Of a stretch of 43,018 bases of DNA, positions 14,622 through 26,000 are shown one piece after another. Under the pieces are notes generated by a model. It made no database searches and was not told the origin of the DNA. It worked only from the letters and a program-made list of their open reading frames with translations. Made by a program: the position numbers and the translations under genes. Position 1 is the stretch's first letter, and the number at the start of each line of letters is the position of its first letter. Source of the stretch: Christensenella sp. UBA1242 (GTDB taxonomy: Bacteria; Bacillota; Clostridia; Christensenellales; UBA1242); contig DBWI01000025.1 in NCBI GenBank assembly GCA_002308915.1, positions 1 to 43,018 of the forward strand, written 5' to 3'.

Positions 14622-16634
14622 ATGGAAGAAAAAGATTTAGAAAAAGAAAAAGAATATCTTGAAAAAGTTTTGAGTGAAATTGACACTCAAACACAAAATA
14701 CTGTTGAACAAATAAATGAGTTAGAAAGACAAATGGGCGAACTAACTCATTATTTTTCTGAGGAGTACTATTTTCTTGATGACGAAGAAACCGTGACTGG
14801 TGGCGATGAAATGGATGAAGCCGAAAGAGTACTCAATTATCAAAAATTACAGTATTATAAGTTAAAAAAGCAGAAAAATTCACCATATTTTGGTAAAATT
14901 GACTTCAAAAGTAATGGAAATACAAATTCTTTTTATATTGGAACTTTTGGTTTAACAAATCAAAGTCCGCTTCCACTTGTGTGTGATTGGCGTGCTCCAG
15001 TAAGTTCACTTTACTATGATTTTGAAATTGGTGATGCTTCATATAGTTCGCCTATGGGGCTTGTTGTTGGAGAAATAACAAACAAAAGACAATTCAAAAT
15101 TAAAGACAGCGAAATGAAATTTTGCTTTGATTCTTCACTTACTGTAAATGATGAAATTTTGCAACAAGAATTATCACAGAACGCTTCCAAAAAGATGCGT
15201 AACATTGTGTCAACAATTCAACGTGAACAAAATGCCATTATTCGTGATGAAAGAAATACCTTGTTTGTTCAAGGTGTTGCTGGTAGTGGAAAAACATCTA
15301 TTGCGTTGCACAGAATTGCTTATCTTTTGTATAAGTACAGAGAAAAGTATAAATCAAGTGATATTTTGATTTTGTCACCAAACTTTGTGTTTAGTGATTA
15401 TATTTCTTCTGTGTTGCCATCACTTGGTGAAGAAAATGTTTTGGAAACAAGTTTTTTCCAAATTGCAAGAGATGAACTCATTACGCTTGTTCCACCACTT
15501 CAAACAAGAGAAGATGCATTAAATGAACTTGCCAGTGATGCAAAAAGATTAAACGAAGTTGCGTACAAAAATTCATTTGATTTTGCGGAAAGTTTGAAGG
15601 TGTATCTAAAGAATTATGTCAACCTGGGTTTCAATGCCCATGACTTGAAATTTGGGGATATTACAATAACAAAAGATGAATTAGAAAATTTGTACAACAA
15701 GACATATGTAAACAAAAGTCCTGCAGTTCGTGTGAGTTGGATTGCTGATTATATACTGGACAAAATTGATGCAAATGAGCAAGCAGTTGAACTTGTTCAA
15801 AGGGTTAAAAAAGTTTTGTACCCAATGTTTATAAAAACATCGTTAATTGACATTTATATTGATTTTTTGCAAAAAATAGGCATGAATTTCACATTTTCTA
15901 GTGAAAAAACAATAAGATTTGAAGATATTGCACCACTTTTGTATATTAAGAACTATATTCTTGGTGTTGACAAAAAGAATATAAAATATCTTGTTATTGA
16001 TGAATTGCAAGACTATTCTCCAGTGCATTTGGAACTAATTAATCAAATTTTTGATTGTCCAAAAACTGTACTTGGGGACATATCTCAATGTATAGAAAAA
16101 ATTATTGAAGAAAATGATTTGCCAAAATATGCAAATTTGATTGGAGCAGATGAAGTTTTATCACTAAAAAAGACATACAGGTCAACAATGGAAATTACAG
16201 AATTTTGCAACAAGATTAAAAATTTGGATGCAAAAAGTGTAGAAAGACATGGAAAAGTTCCGGAAGTAAAAGTTTTTGATTGTATTGGTAATGAAATTGA
16301 CTATATTCAAAAAATTATTTTTGAAACAAAAGACAAATATAACAATATTGCAATAATTTGTAAAACTCCTGACGAAGTGAAAAAATATTATGAGCTATTT
16401 GATAAGCTAGACGAACTTGTTATGATGAATGACAGTACGCCGCTTTCCAAACTTATGATTATGCCAACATCACTTGCAAAAGGCCTTGAGTTTGATATGG
16501 TAATAATTCCAAATGCATCACAAAGTGAATACAATAATTTCTTGGATAAAAACTTGTTGTATGTTGCTTCAACAAGGGCATTGCATGAATTGTATGTTAC
16601 ATCAAATAGTGAATTAACAAAATTTTTAAAATAG
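14622..16634 (+). CDS. helD: HelD-like RNA-polymerase-associated UvrD-type ATPase
   Basis: 670 residues. An N-terminal coiled coil (about 1-45) is the arm that HelD inserts into RNA polymerase. The superfamily 1 ATPase has Walker A 'GVAGSGKT' at 218-225, Walker B 'DELQD' at 460-464, the 'TYRSTMEI' motif near 520 and a C-terminal 'VASTRALHELYV' (motif VI). HelD releases stalled polymerase from DNA or nucleic acid and helps recycle it. The overall length is a little below the 700-770 of many HelD proteins, consistent with a slightly shorter inserted region. The start at 14622 is one base after the previous stop, with no Shine-Dalgarno site. The stop codon (16632-16634) lies within the left strand of the terminator stem. 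Confidence 0.88.
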   Translation: MEEKDLEKEKEYLEKVLSEIDTQTQNTVEQINELERQMGELTHYFSEEYYFLDDEETVTGGDEMDEAERVLNYQKLQYYKLKKQKNSPYFGKIDFKSNGNTNSFYIGTFGLTNQSPLPLVCDWRAPVSSLYYDFEIGDASYSSPMGLVVGEITNKRQFKIKDSEMKFCFDSSLTVNDEILQQELSQNASKKMRNIVSTIQREQNAIIRDERNTLFVQGVAGSGKTSIALHRIAYLLYKYREKYKSSDILILSPNFVFSDYISSVLPSLGEENVLETSFFQIARDELITLVPPLQTREDALNELASDAKRLNEVAYKNSFDFAESLKVYLKNYVNLGFNAHDLKFGDITITKDELENLYNKTYVNKSPAVRVSWIADYILDKIDANEQAVELVQRVKKVLYPMFIKTSLIDIYIDFLQKIGMNFTFSSEKTIRFEDIAPLLYIKNYILGVDKKNIKYLVIDELQDYSPVHLELINQIFDCPKTVLGDISQCIEKIIEENDLPKYANLIGADEVLSLKKTYRSTMEITEFCNKIKNLDAKSVERHGKVPEVKVFDCIGNEIDYIQKIIFETKDKYNNIAIICKTPDEVKKYYELFDKLDELVMMNDSTPLSKLMIMPTSLAKGLEFDMVIIPNASQSEYNNFLDKNLLYVASTRALHELYVTSNSELTKFLK

Positions 16635-16652
16635 GAGCATAGCTCCTATTTT
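16628..16652 (+). terminator. Terminator overlapping the helD stop codon
   Basis: A perfect 11-bp stem (16628-16638 with 16642-16652) around a 3-base loop. The left strand includes the TAG stop. The downstream T-rich tract is short. Confidence 0.75.
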
Positions 16653-16737
16653 ATTTGTCATTATAGTTGAATATATGTTCAATTATTGTTGTGTTTTGTT
16701 TGTGTTTTTTTTACTGTAAATTATTTTGAATAAAAAG

Positions 16738-16766
16738 TTGATTATAGTATTATTATGTGATATTAT
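16738..16766 (+). promoter_or_regulatory. asnS promoter, within a 13-bp tandem repeat
   Basis: TTGATT (16738-16743), 17-base spacer, TATTAT (16761-16766) with TG one base upstream. The -10 region is part of a near-perfect tandem duplication of TATTATTATGTGA (16748-16760 and 16761-16773), so two -10-like boxes are present. The AAGGAG ribosome site is at 16781-16786. No T-box element is visible. Confidence 0.6.
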
Positions 16767-16791
16767 TATGTGTAATTAACAAGGAGATTTT

Positions 16792-18180
16792 ATGAAGCGT
16801 ACTGATGTTAAAGACATATATCAAGCATTAGATTGTTATGACGGCAAACAAGTTTATGTTTGTGGTTGGGTTAAAAGTGTTAGAACAAGCAAAGATTTTG
16901 GATTTATTGATTTTAGTGATGGAACATTCCAAAAATCGGCTCAAATAATTTTTGATGCAAAGTTAGATAATTTTGTTGATGTGTCAAAACTTAATGCAGG
17001 CTCAACAATTTTGTGTACTGGTAATGTAAAGTTAACTCCAGAGAACAAACAACCATTTGAAATTGTAGCAACAAATGTTGAAGTTTTTTGTGCTACAGAT
17101 AACACATATCCACTTCAAAAAAAGCAACATAGTGTTGAGTTTTTGAGAGAGATTGCATACCTTAGACCAAGAACAAACCTTTTTCAAGCTGTTTTTAGAA
17201 TAAGAAGTGTTGCTGCAATGGCAATTCATTTATATTTTCAACAAAATGGTTATGTTTATGTAAACACACCACTATTGACAACTGCAGACTGTGAAGGCTC
17301 TGACCAAATGTTTAAGGTTACAACATTAGATTTTAATAATTTGCCAAAAGATAAAGACGGAAAAGTTGATATGTCTCAAGATTTATTTGGGAAATTGGCA
17401 TATATAACTGGTAGTGGACAATTGCACGGCGAAGCTTTTGCTCTTGCTTTTAACAAAATATACACATTTGGACCTACATTTAGAACAGAAAACAGCAACA
17501 CAAAAACTCATGCAAATGAATTTTGGATGATTGAACCAGAAATGGCTTTTTGCGACCTTGAAGAACTTATGGACATTGAAGAAGAAATGCTTAAGTTTGT
17601 TGTTAACTTTGTTTTGTCATCTTGTCCAAACGAGCTTGAATTATTAGATAAGTTTGTTTCAAAAGGATTGTTGGAAAAATTAAACAACTTGGTTTCTAGC
17701 AAATTTGTTAGAGTTGACCATGCTGAAGTAATAAAAATTCTTAAAGCAGCTGATGTTAAATGGGAATTTGAACCAGAAGATGGTGGAGATATTGCCAAAG
17801 AACATGAAAAGTATATTACAGAATATTTTGGTGGTCCTGTGTTTGTTAAAAACTGGCCAAAAGATATCAAAGCATTCTATATGAAATTAAATCCAGACAA
17901 CAAAACTGTTGCCGCAGTTGACCTTGTTGTACCACTTGCAGGTGAGCTTATGGGTGGTAGTCAAAGAGAGGAAAACTATGACAAGATTGTTGGCAGATGC
18001 AAAGAAATGGGTGTTGATATGGAGCCAATTGATTGGTACTTGAACTTGAGAAAATTTGGGTCTTGTGTTCACTCTGGTTTTGGTATGGGATTTGAGAGGC
18101 TTGTTATGTATTTAACAGGAATAGAGAATATTCGTGATGCAATTCCATTCCCAAGAACACCACAAAACTGCAACTATTAA
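16792..18180 (+). CDS. asnS: Asparaginyl-tRNA synthetase
   Basis: 462 residues, the usual length. An OB-fold anticodon-binding domain covers about 1-105 ('VYVCGWV..VR.....GFIDF'). The class IIb catalytic core follows, with motif 2 'FRTENSNT...ANEFWMIEPEM' near 229-250 and motif 3 'GFGMGFERL' near 430-438. The C-terminus ends 'IPFPRTP..C.Y', which is typical of AsnRS rather than AspRS. It charges tRNA-Asn in the cytosol. It has its own extended -10 promoter and a strong AAGGAG site, and ends in an intrinsic terminator, so it is a single-gene unit. All core motifs look intact. Confidence 0.97.
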   Translation: MKRTDVKDIYQALDCYDGKQVYVCGWVKSVRTSKDFGFIDFSDGTFQKSAQIIFDAKLDNFVDVSKLNAGSTILCTGNVKLTPENKQPFEIVATNVEVFCATDNTYPLQKKQHSVEFLREIAYLRPRTNLFQAVFRIRSVAAMAIHLYFQQNGYVYVNTPLLTTADCEGSDQMFKVTTLDFNNLPKDKDGKVDMSQDLFGKLAYITGSGQLHGEAFALAFNKIYTFGPTFRTENSNTKTHANEFWMIEPEMAFCDLEELMDIEEEMLKFVVNFVLSSCPNELELLDKFVSKGLLEKLNNLVSSKFVRVDHAEVIKILKAADVKWEFEPEDGGDIAKEHEKYITEYFGGPVFVKNWPKDIKAFYMKLNPDNKTVAAVDLVVPLAGELMGGSQREENYDKIVGRCKEMGVDMEPIDWYLNLRKFGSCVHSGFGMGFERLVMYLTGIENIRDAIPFPRTPQNCNY

Positions 18181-18217
18181 AATTGAATAATTTTATCAAA
18201 ATTTAATAAATTAAATA

Positions 18218-18248
18218 AAAAAAATACCACTTTTGATGGTATTTTTTT
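18218..18248. terminator. Bidirectional terminator between asnS and the 510-residue surface protein gene
   Basis: An AATACCA/TGGTATT stem with a 7-base loop (18230-18236), A-run on the left and T7 on the right. It serves both convergent genes. Confidence 0.8.
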
Positions 18249-18289
18249 GTATTTTTAATTAAATTCGTTTATTTTTTTTGTTTTTTGTT

Positions 18290-19822
18290 TTACCAAATTT
18301 TTTCACGTTTTTTGTTTGAAATTACAATTGCCAAAGCAAATAATCCAATCATAACAACACCTGCTCCTAAGATATAAATCCAGATGGTTGAACTTTCTGT
18401 TGATCTTGCTACGACTTTTACAGCTTTTGGTTGAATGTAGCCAGTGCCGTCAGCTTTTCTTAATCTTACTGATATAGTATATTCATTTGCTTCTTCTGGT
18501 TCAAATGTGAATGATGAACCAATTGCATATTGAATTCCGTCTACACTCCAAATGATATTGTCTTCAATAAAGTAGTCTTCTGTGTCTACTGTGCATTCAT
18601 ATGCTGTTATGTTTGTCATTGAATTATTAAATTCTTTGTATGTTATTGTGAATGTTTTTTCTTCTTCAATTGCTTTTGTTGATAAAATAATTTCATAAGC
18701 TTGTGAACGTGCAACTTGTTTTGATTCCACAGTTTCTAGTTGTGCAAATATTACATATGTTCCTGTTTTGTAGGAAATTGTATTAAATATGTAATATTCG
18801 TTGGGTTCTTCTTGTTGTTTTTTAAATACCTTTGAATCGGCTGCTTTTATAAACCAATAAACATTATATTGTTCTTGTGTTGGTAATGTTGCTTTGAATG
18901 TGATTGGTGTGTTGTTTTCACCAATTGTTTGATTCAAATCTCCAGTGTAGGTGATTGTTGCTTCCAAAGGAACTTGTGTTGTTATTACAATGTTTGCTGT
19001 TGCGTCTAAAGTTAATGAACCAACAACGACTTCTGCTTTTAGCTTAAAATTTCCAACTTTTATCATATCTTTTGTGATACTAAGTACTGGTTCGGTGTTT
19101 GTTAATCTTACGCCTTCAAGTGTCCAACTGTATAGGTAAGAAAGCGTTGGGTGTAGATAATTTTTATAATTGAATTCTGCTGCAACAACTATTGTTTCAT
19201 AATTTTCATATAGTTGTTCATAACTGGCTGAAGTAACTAATGTAAGTTTTGTTGGAGTTGCGTATTTGCAATCTAGTTTGATTGTTGTTTGTTTTGAGTT
19301 TCCATAATTAAATTTTATGTTCATTTTGTTTGGCGTTGGTTTGAATGGGGTGATGCTCATATACAATTTTTCTCTGTCAACAGAAGATTGTATATAACAA
19401 ATTTCATACTCATCCGTTGTGATTTTTGTATTGTCTTGAAATTGTGTTAGAGTAACGCCATCGATTTCCATATTTACTACCAAGTCGTAAAAAATTGCTA
19501 GTTTTTGATCACGAGATAAATCATTGTATGCAACAGGAGTTGTGAGTGGTTTGATTCCAATAAAATATGTTTTGTAAGGTGTGTTTGATGCGCTTATTGG
19601 TTCGTTTTCGTTAAATGAAGTGTTAAATTCAAGTTGATATGCTTCACCCATCATTGGAAGTTTTGCTGATGCTGCTGTGTCGTCAAGATATAATCCAACA
19701 TCAAGGCTGGATATCGTATAATCATCTGCATACAAATAAACTGCTTGGCTATTTGCAGCAAACAAACTGAGTGCAAATATCAAACAAAAAGCAATGAAAA
19801 AACCAAATAATTTCTTTTTCAT
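18290..19822 (-). CDS. Membrane-anchored surface protein with Ig-like domains
   Basis: 510 residues. A signal peptide (about 1-27, with 'NSQA' before the likely cleavage) leads into an extracellular region of beta-rich sequence. At least three Ig-like units are seen, each with a Trp in strand C and 'G.(Y/F).(L/I/V)' late in the unit: around residues 228-280 ('YSWTLEGVRL'), 310-375 ('YWFIKAA') and 420-475 ('IIWSVDGIQY'). The C-terminus has one membrane helix (about 483-503) followed by a basic tail 'NKKREKIW'; no LPxTG motif. It is divergent from the giant gene, with an AGGAGT site before its ATG. The Ig-like units and the helix-plus-basic-tail anchor match those of the giant neighbour, so the two probably work on the same cell surface. 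I do not recognise a named family. Confidence 0.65.
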   Translation of the reverse strand: MKKKLFGFFIAFCLIFALSLFAANSQAVYLYADDYTISSLDVGLYLDDTAASAKLPMMGEAYQLEFNTSFNENEPISASNTPYKTYFIGIKPLTTPVAYNDLSRDQKLAIFYDLVVNMEIDGVTLTQFQDNTKITTDEYEICYIQSSVDREKLYMSITPFKPTPNKMNIKFNYGNSKQTTIKLDCKYATPTKLTLVTSASYEQLYENYETIVVAAEFNYKNYLHPTLSYLYSWTLEGVRLTNTEPVLSITKDMIKVGNFKLKAEVVVGSLTLDATANIVITTQVPLEATITYTGDLNQTIGENNTPITFKATLPTQEQYNVYWFIKAADSKVFKKQQEEPNEYYIFNTISYKTGTYVIFAQLETVESKQVARSQAYEIILSTKAIEEEKTFTITYKEFNNSMTNITAYECTVDTEDYFIEDNIIWSVDGIQYAIGSSFTFEPEEANEYTISVRLRKADGTGYIQPKAVKVVARSTESSTIWIYILGAGVVMIGLFALAIVISNKKREKIW

Positions 19823-19942
19823 GGCACACTCCTAAATTTAATCTACCACAAAATAAAAAAAAATAAAAATATTTTTTAAAAAATTTTTCTTATATTATTT
19901 TTTAATTTTTTTATATTTTTTTTGATATTTTAATTAAATCGC

Positions 19943-19971
19943 TTGTCTTGGCTTAGTATAATTATTATAAT
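19943..19971 (+). promoter_or_regulatory. Promoter of the giant surface-protein gene
   Basis: TTGTCT (19943-19948), 17-base spacer, TATAAT (19966-19971). It predicts a leader of about 28 bases before the ATG at 20006. The TTG at 19943 is in frame with the giant gene but belongs to this -35 box. Confidence 0.6.
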
Positions 19972-19990
19972 AATTATAACAATAAATAAA

Positions 19991-19997
19991 AAGAGGT
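19991..19997 (+). promoter_or_regulatory. Ribosome site deciding the giant gene's start
   Basis: AAGAGGT eight bases before the ATG at 20006. The next residues form a proper signal peptide, whereas the upstream in-frame extension is encoded by promoter sequence. Confidence 0.75.
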
Positions 19998-20005
19998 TAC
20001 CAGAT

Positions 20006-23000
20006 ATGAACCAAACAAATGCCAAATCAAAAATAATTTTTGCAATTTTATTTGCAATTGTTTTTAGCATTTCTGCTTTTGCGGGATTGCTTTTTTCTGT
20101 GAAAACAAACAATGCAAATAATGTAACTGCAGAAATTGAGCAAACAGAAGGACAAGTCGAGGAAGGTACAAATGAAGGTGGTGGAAATGACACCACTGAA
20201 GGTACTGGAGAAGATCAGGAAGAAGGTTGGGAGCAAAACTTGGACCTAGATGGTTCATGGGAAGATGTTGAAGTTCAAAATGTTGCTGCAGATGCTGATA
20301 TTAAAATTACTTCAAGTGCAGACCTTGCTTCATTTATGTCAAATGTTAATGGTGGACATTACTATAGTGGTAAAGTTGTTACCTTGACTACTGATATTGA
20401 TATGTCTTCAAAGCTTTGGACTCCTATTGGAAAATCAAGTAGTTCATATTATTTCAATGGAACATTTGATGGTGCTGGTCACAAAATATCTGGTATTACA
20501 ATGAATCGAACGGTTTCTGGAATAACATTGGCAGGTTTGTTTGGGTATATTAATGGTGCTACAATCAAAAATGTTATTGTTGAAGGCGTTAATATTGATG
20601 TTAGTGGAAATTTTGATGCAGGTGGTATTGTTGGTTGGGCTAGAAGTGGTTATATCCAAAATTGTGGTGTTACTGGTTACATAAAAGTTTCTGGCAATAG
20701 TTTAGATTATCGTGTTGGTGGAATTTCTGGTGCTTGCTATAGTGGAGGATATATTACCAACTGTTTTTCTTATGCAACAGTAATAAGTTCTTCTTCTTCA
20801 TATGCAGGTGGAATTTCTGGTTATCAAGGACGCATAAGTAGATGTTTTTATGCTGATGGCTCTCTTAGTGGAAAATATACTAATTCTATAGCAAATAGTG
20901 CAACATCAATTTCTGATTGTTATGCAAAGGGAAGTGCTAGAAGTTCAGTAAGCACTGGTGCTACTTGTTGGGCTTATACAACTAGTACAGTTGTTCCAAA
21001 ATCAAGTGACGGCTATATTCTTAAAGGTGTTGGAAATATTTATGTTGATGCAGCAGTAAAAACTTATAATGTTGGTGTTAACGATTCTATTTCAAACAAT
21101 AAAATTGTGTATATTAAAAATATTATCACTGGTGATACAAGTGGATCACTTAAGTATACAGCTGATGCTAATTATAACTATTGTAAAACAGAAATTGTTA
21201 ACAATACAGGTGTAGCAATAAATGATACGGTATTTTCTCTTAATAGCAATACTCGTGATGATAGGAATTTTTATACTAGCACAACTGTTTCAACAAACAA
21301 AAAAGCTGGACAGATTTCAGATTTTACAAAAGAAAAGACTACTGTTGAACTAAAATTTAGTACTGACACAAATTGGGTTAGCAAATTTAATGGAGTTGTT
21401 GTTCCTAGCACTAATAGTTATGAGATTAGATTGTCTAGTTATATGTGTGGTTCATATTCATTAACGACTTATCAAAGAGGCAAGTGGATTCCTACAAATT
21501 TTTATTTAAAAGAATTTGAAACTGCTGCAAAATCATATCCAAACACAGATTCTTCAGTTAAAGTTAATGTTTGGCTTGAATGTAAAAAAACAAAAGATGC
21601 AAGCAATAATACTATAAATTTGGTAGAGGGTTATAAGTATGAAACATGGGCAGGTCTAGAACCTACAAATAGTCAACTTGGGAATGAAAAGTCTGGGTCA
21701 TTTAAAGTTTATGTTCCATATAATGAAAAATACGTAATAACATTCCCATTAGACAGACAGCAAAATAACAATGTTGATGAAAGTAGGGCTAATACAAAAT
21801 ACCTAAAATCTGTTGTCAAATTAAAATACTATAGTTCTGCACCTTCTAGTACAACAATAAATGCAACATTATATAATACTACGTCATCAATAATAGGTAA
21901 CTGCACTGGTAGTGATGGCAAGATAAAATTGAGTGGAACAGGAAGTGGCTCAAATATTGTAGATGCATCTATGATGTCAGGTGTATTAACAAAAGCTAAT
22001 TATTATGAATATTATTTATTTGACAATCTTCACACTGTTATTTTGGATGTAAATTTTAATAGTACATACAAAACTTATACAAAGTTAACAAATTCAGATT
22101 CAGAAGATTATATTTCAAGACCATATTTCTATGATTCAAACAAAGATCCTAGCAAATTTTCAAAAGAACAAGTTGTGGTAAAAGTAAAGGCAAATAGTTT
22201 ATTTAGTTTTGCTTTCGTAAATCAAACAGATGCTCAGAAATATTTAAGTAATTTTGCTGAATTGTCCAATTTGACTTCGTCTGGGAATACCAATGAACCT
22301 TTATATGTTAAGGATAGTAAACTAAACACAGGATCGCCCTATTTTCCTTATTGGGCAAGATTTAAGTGTACAGGTTTTTCTGATGGATCAACCACATGGA
22401 TTAGTGGCTCTGATAGTGCTGACCCATCAATGACAGTAAATGCTACAAATACTACTTGGGGTAAAAAGGCTGCTGATGGTTCCAACTATGGTGTGTTTAC
22501 ACTTAATGCAGGATGGGAATCTCTTGAAGAAACCTTGACTGTTGATTTATTCGCAAATGAGTATAGAGATGCCAGTGGAAATATCATAAAGAATAACAAT
22601 AATACAAATTTAATTTCACCACTCAATTATAATGACTATTTGGGTACTGTTGCTAGTAGCAAATATATGACAGTGGATAGCAAGAATAGCAGTGGAAATA
22701 ACAACGCACAACTAAATTGTCCTGTTGGTGGAAATAGCGCAAATAAAAATGAGTTTACTTTGCAAAATAATTACAAAACAATTGTAATAAAGTTGGTACC
22801 AAGACCAGGATACAAAGTAAAACAAATTTATATTGAAGATGGGGTAAGTAGCACAAATTGGACTTATTCTTTCTCTCAAGTTGTAACGCAATCTGCTTCG
22901 TTTAATAAGTTTGCTAACCAAGCTGTTGTTCAAACTAATTCAACAAAAGTTAAAATAACAAACTATTGCAAAGTTGATATTAATTCTAGCACACAAGAAC

Positions 23001-26000
23001 TTACGTTAACTTTGGATAGCAGGGTGTGTGTAAGTCATATTGCTGTGGTTTTGGAAGCAAAATCTTATGATATCAATTTAACAACTTCAAGCAGTTATTC
23101 AGATAATGAATATCCGGTTTATGCAGTAAAGGGTGGAGAAGTTGCTGAAGATACAGAATTAAACTATAGTACTCCATATACATTCTCATGTTTGTATAAA
23201 GGTACAACACAAGATATTACTGTTAAGTTGTATGATGGTTATGTTTTTGATAACTTCAGCACAACAAATACAATTATTAAATATTATGACAAAAATGGAA
23301 CTAGCATAACTTATGCCGATTATTTGATATTTGGAGAAAGCACAGATACAACTACAAAGAAAAATAGCTATATAACAATGAGTACAGATAAAACCCAAAT
23401 AACATTTAAGGCTCATATAGTTAACTTTAATAATTCAATAGCAAAAACCGAAATTGTTTTACCAATTACAAGAAATGAGGATGAAGTTAAGTATGAAGTT
23501 AATGGTATTGACCCAAATGGTAGTTGGGATGCATCAATATCAAGTACATTAAAGGAAAACAGTAAATCTCAAACATATTCAACAGTTGTATTTAGTTTGA
23601 CTGGTCTTCCTGATTATGCAAAAGTAAATACCATTACAATTAATATTGGAAATAGCAATAATGGAGTTGCTGTTTATACAAGAAAAACTGATGGCACTTA
23701 CCAAAAGACAACCACAGACCTTTACAATAAATACTTTGGAACAAAGAGAATAGGTGAAACAAGTTATACAGACCAGATGTCAGAAGATTTCTCATCGGGA
23801 TACACTATTTCAATTGAACACCTTATGTTCTACACATGTGAACCTGTTACATTTGTTGTTGATATTGGTATTGCAGATGCAGGATTTGAAATTTATAAAA
23901 ATTTGTCTGTTGATGGAAATGATAATTTGATAAAAGTTAGCACGGATGACAATGCTACATTTACAATCAATACAGAATTATCAGCAGAAACAAATGCCCC
24001 TTCATTTACATTAGTTTTGACAGATAAAAATAAAACAGATGAAAATAAAGAAAATAAAAAATTTTCATTTAAGTTTACAGATGGAAAATATGACAATGAT
24101 TTTTCAATCAAGAATAAAAACATTCAAGCAATAAGAATATATACAGGATTAGCTATTACAGACAAAGATGATAATACTGTATTTGTTCCATCGTCAGCCG
24201 ATATGAGTTTTGAATTAACATATAACAAGGTAACTAACTCATTTAGCGGTAATATTTCTGGGAAATTTGAATATAACGATATTTACAAAGGATACTTTGA
24301 TCATGCTGATAGCAACAATGATGGCAAAGTTGACAAAATAGCAATTCTTGTTCAATTTGTTGTTATTGATGTTGAAGTAAGAGTTTATGAAGTAACAACA
24401 AACAGTGCAGGAAAAATCATTTCAGATGATCCACAATATCATCGCACTTCTGAAACAATTTCTTACACAAAATCTGCAGAATTTGATTATGCATCTAAAA
24501 AAGCAGGTTATACAGTAGGTTATTATGTTTATGCTAGTGATGCTGACTTTGCATATAACAAAGGTTCAGATTTGGCATACGACTCAAATTTGGGTGTATT
24601 AAATTATAATGATAGTAGTGAAAAACTAACCTTTACAATTAATTCTTCAAACTGGACAACTTATTGCACAAAAGATTATGTGTATATTGTTATAGTATAC
24701 AAAGCAAAAGTATTTGATGTTGAATTTGTTGCAACAAAGCAAACTGATGAAATCAAAAACAAGACCATTTTGAATGCATCAACAACAACCAAAAAGGCAA
24801 GCGAAGGAAATGGTTGGGAATATGGCACAGCAATGGCTTCTGCATACTTCCCAATTATGGAACTTAGTTCAGATATGTATGCATTCATGGGTTGGACTTC
24901 TGGTAATTTTGCAAGCACTGTTAATGCAAACTATAATGAAAACAATACTCAATTCACTGTAGATGGTTCTCTTGTGTTTGGAAATTCTGAACCAAGCAAA
25001 ATTACATTCAACTTGCAAGAACTTGAACCAAGAACAGTTACATACAAGTTCGCTGACGAAAATGGTGTTATTCAAAAAGCACTTGGCGAAGGTCATGTAA
25101 CTTATGGTGATTCAGATTATGATTTAACAGATGTAAAATATCCAAAAACTGGTTGGGATCATATTGGTTGGAAGTGTCAAGATCCAGAAACAAATGAATG
25201 GAAGATGTATATTTCATTACCAATTGTTTCTACAGACACAATTCAAGTTGAAACATGGGATATTGAGTCATTGACGGCGACATTATATCCTGTTTATACA
25301 GAAAAGACTTGCGAAAATATCAAGTTTGTATCTGATGACAAATATGCAACATACTTGGCACAAAATGTAGATTACTACATGGTATGGTCTCAAGTTAATA
25401 GCACAGATTATCACACAGTTATAGCTGACAAGCTTAGTGAACTTAGTCAATTTGAATATGTTGACCAAACTGTTAGTGGCAAAGCATATGCAGAATATGT
25501 TTATGCTGGTTATTATAGTGCTATTATTGATGGCGTAGAATATGTTGTTTATGTAAATGATGGTGTTGTTGATACAGAACACAGTTCAAAATTCACTCAA
25601 GAACTTTATGGTTGGATTGAGAACAATGGTGAGGCTGTATTTACTGCACGCTTTAAGATAAACAGAATTATAACAGATGTTGTTGTAGAAAATTACACAA
25701 CAAAAGCTGACAGCGAATATTCATGGACATATGATGCAGAAAATCATACTGTTTCATTGTTGGAATTTGCTGATGCTTCATTGTCTTACATTTCATATGT
25801 TTGGAAAAGTGGTACAACAACACTTACTTCAAATAGTTCAATCAAGTTTAGAAATGTATCAGAATCAGGTAATTACACAGTACATGTTAAGGTTAAACAA
25901 GTAGGAGTTCATGAAGACTTCACACTTGAACCAGATGACCTTGAGTTCGAAATTAGCATTTCACCAGTAACAATCAAATTTGCACAAGGTGATAGTGCTG

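Noticed and set aside
16653..16791. A T-box riboswitch before asnS
   Set aside because: The gap is only about 140 bases, with a promoter in its second half, and I see neither the T-box consensus nor an antiterminator/terminator pair.
19943..20005. A TTG start for the giant protein at 19943
   Set aside because: It coincides with the -35 box, has no ribosome site, and would put an isoleucine run in front of the signal peptide.
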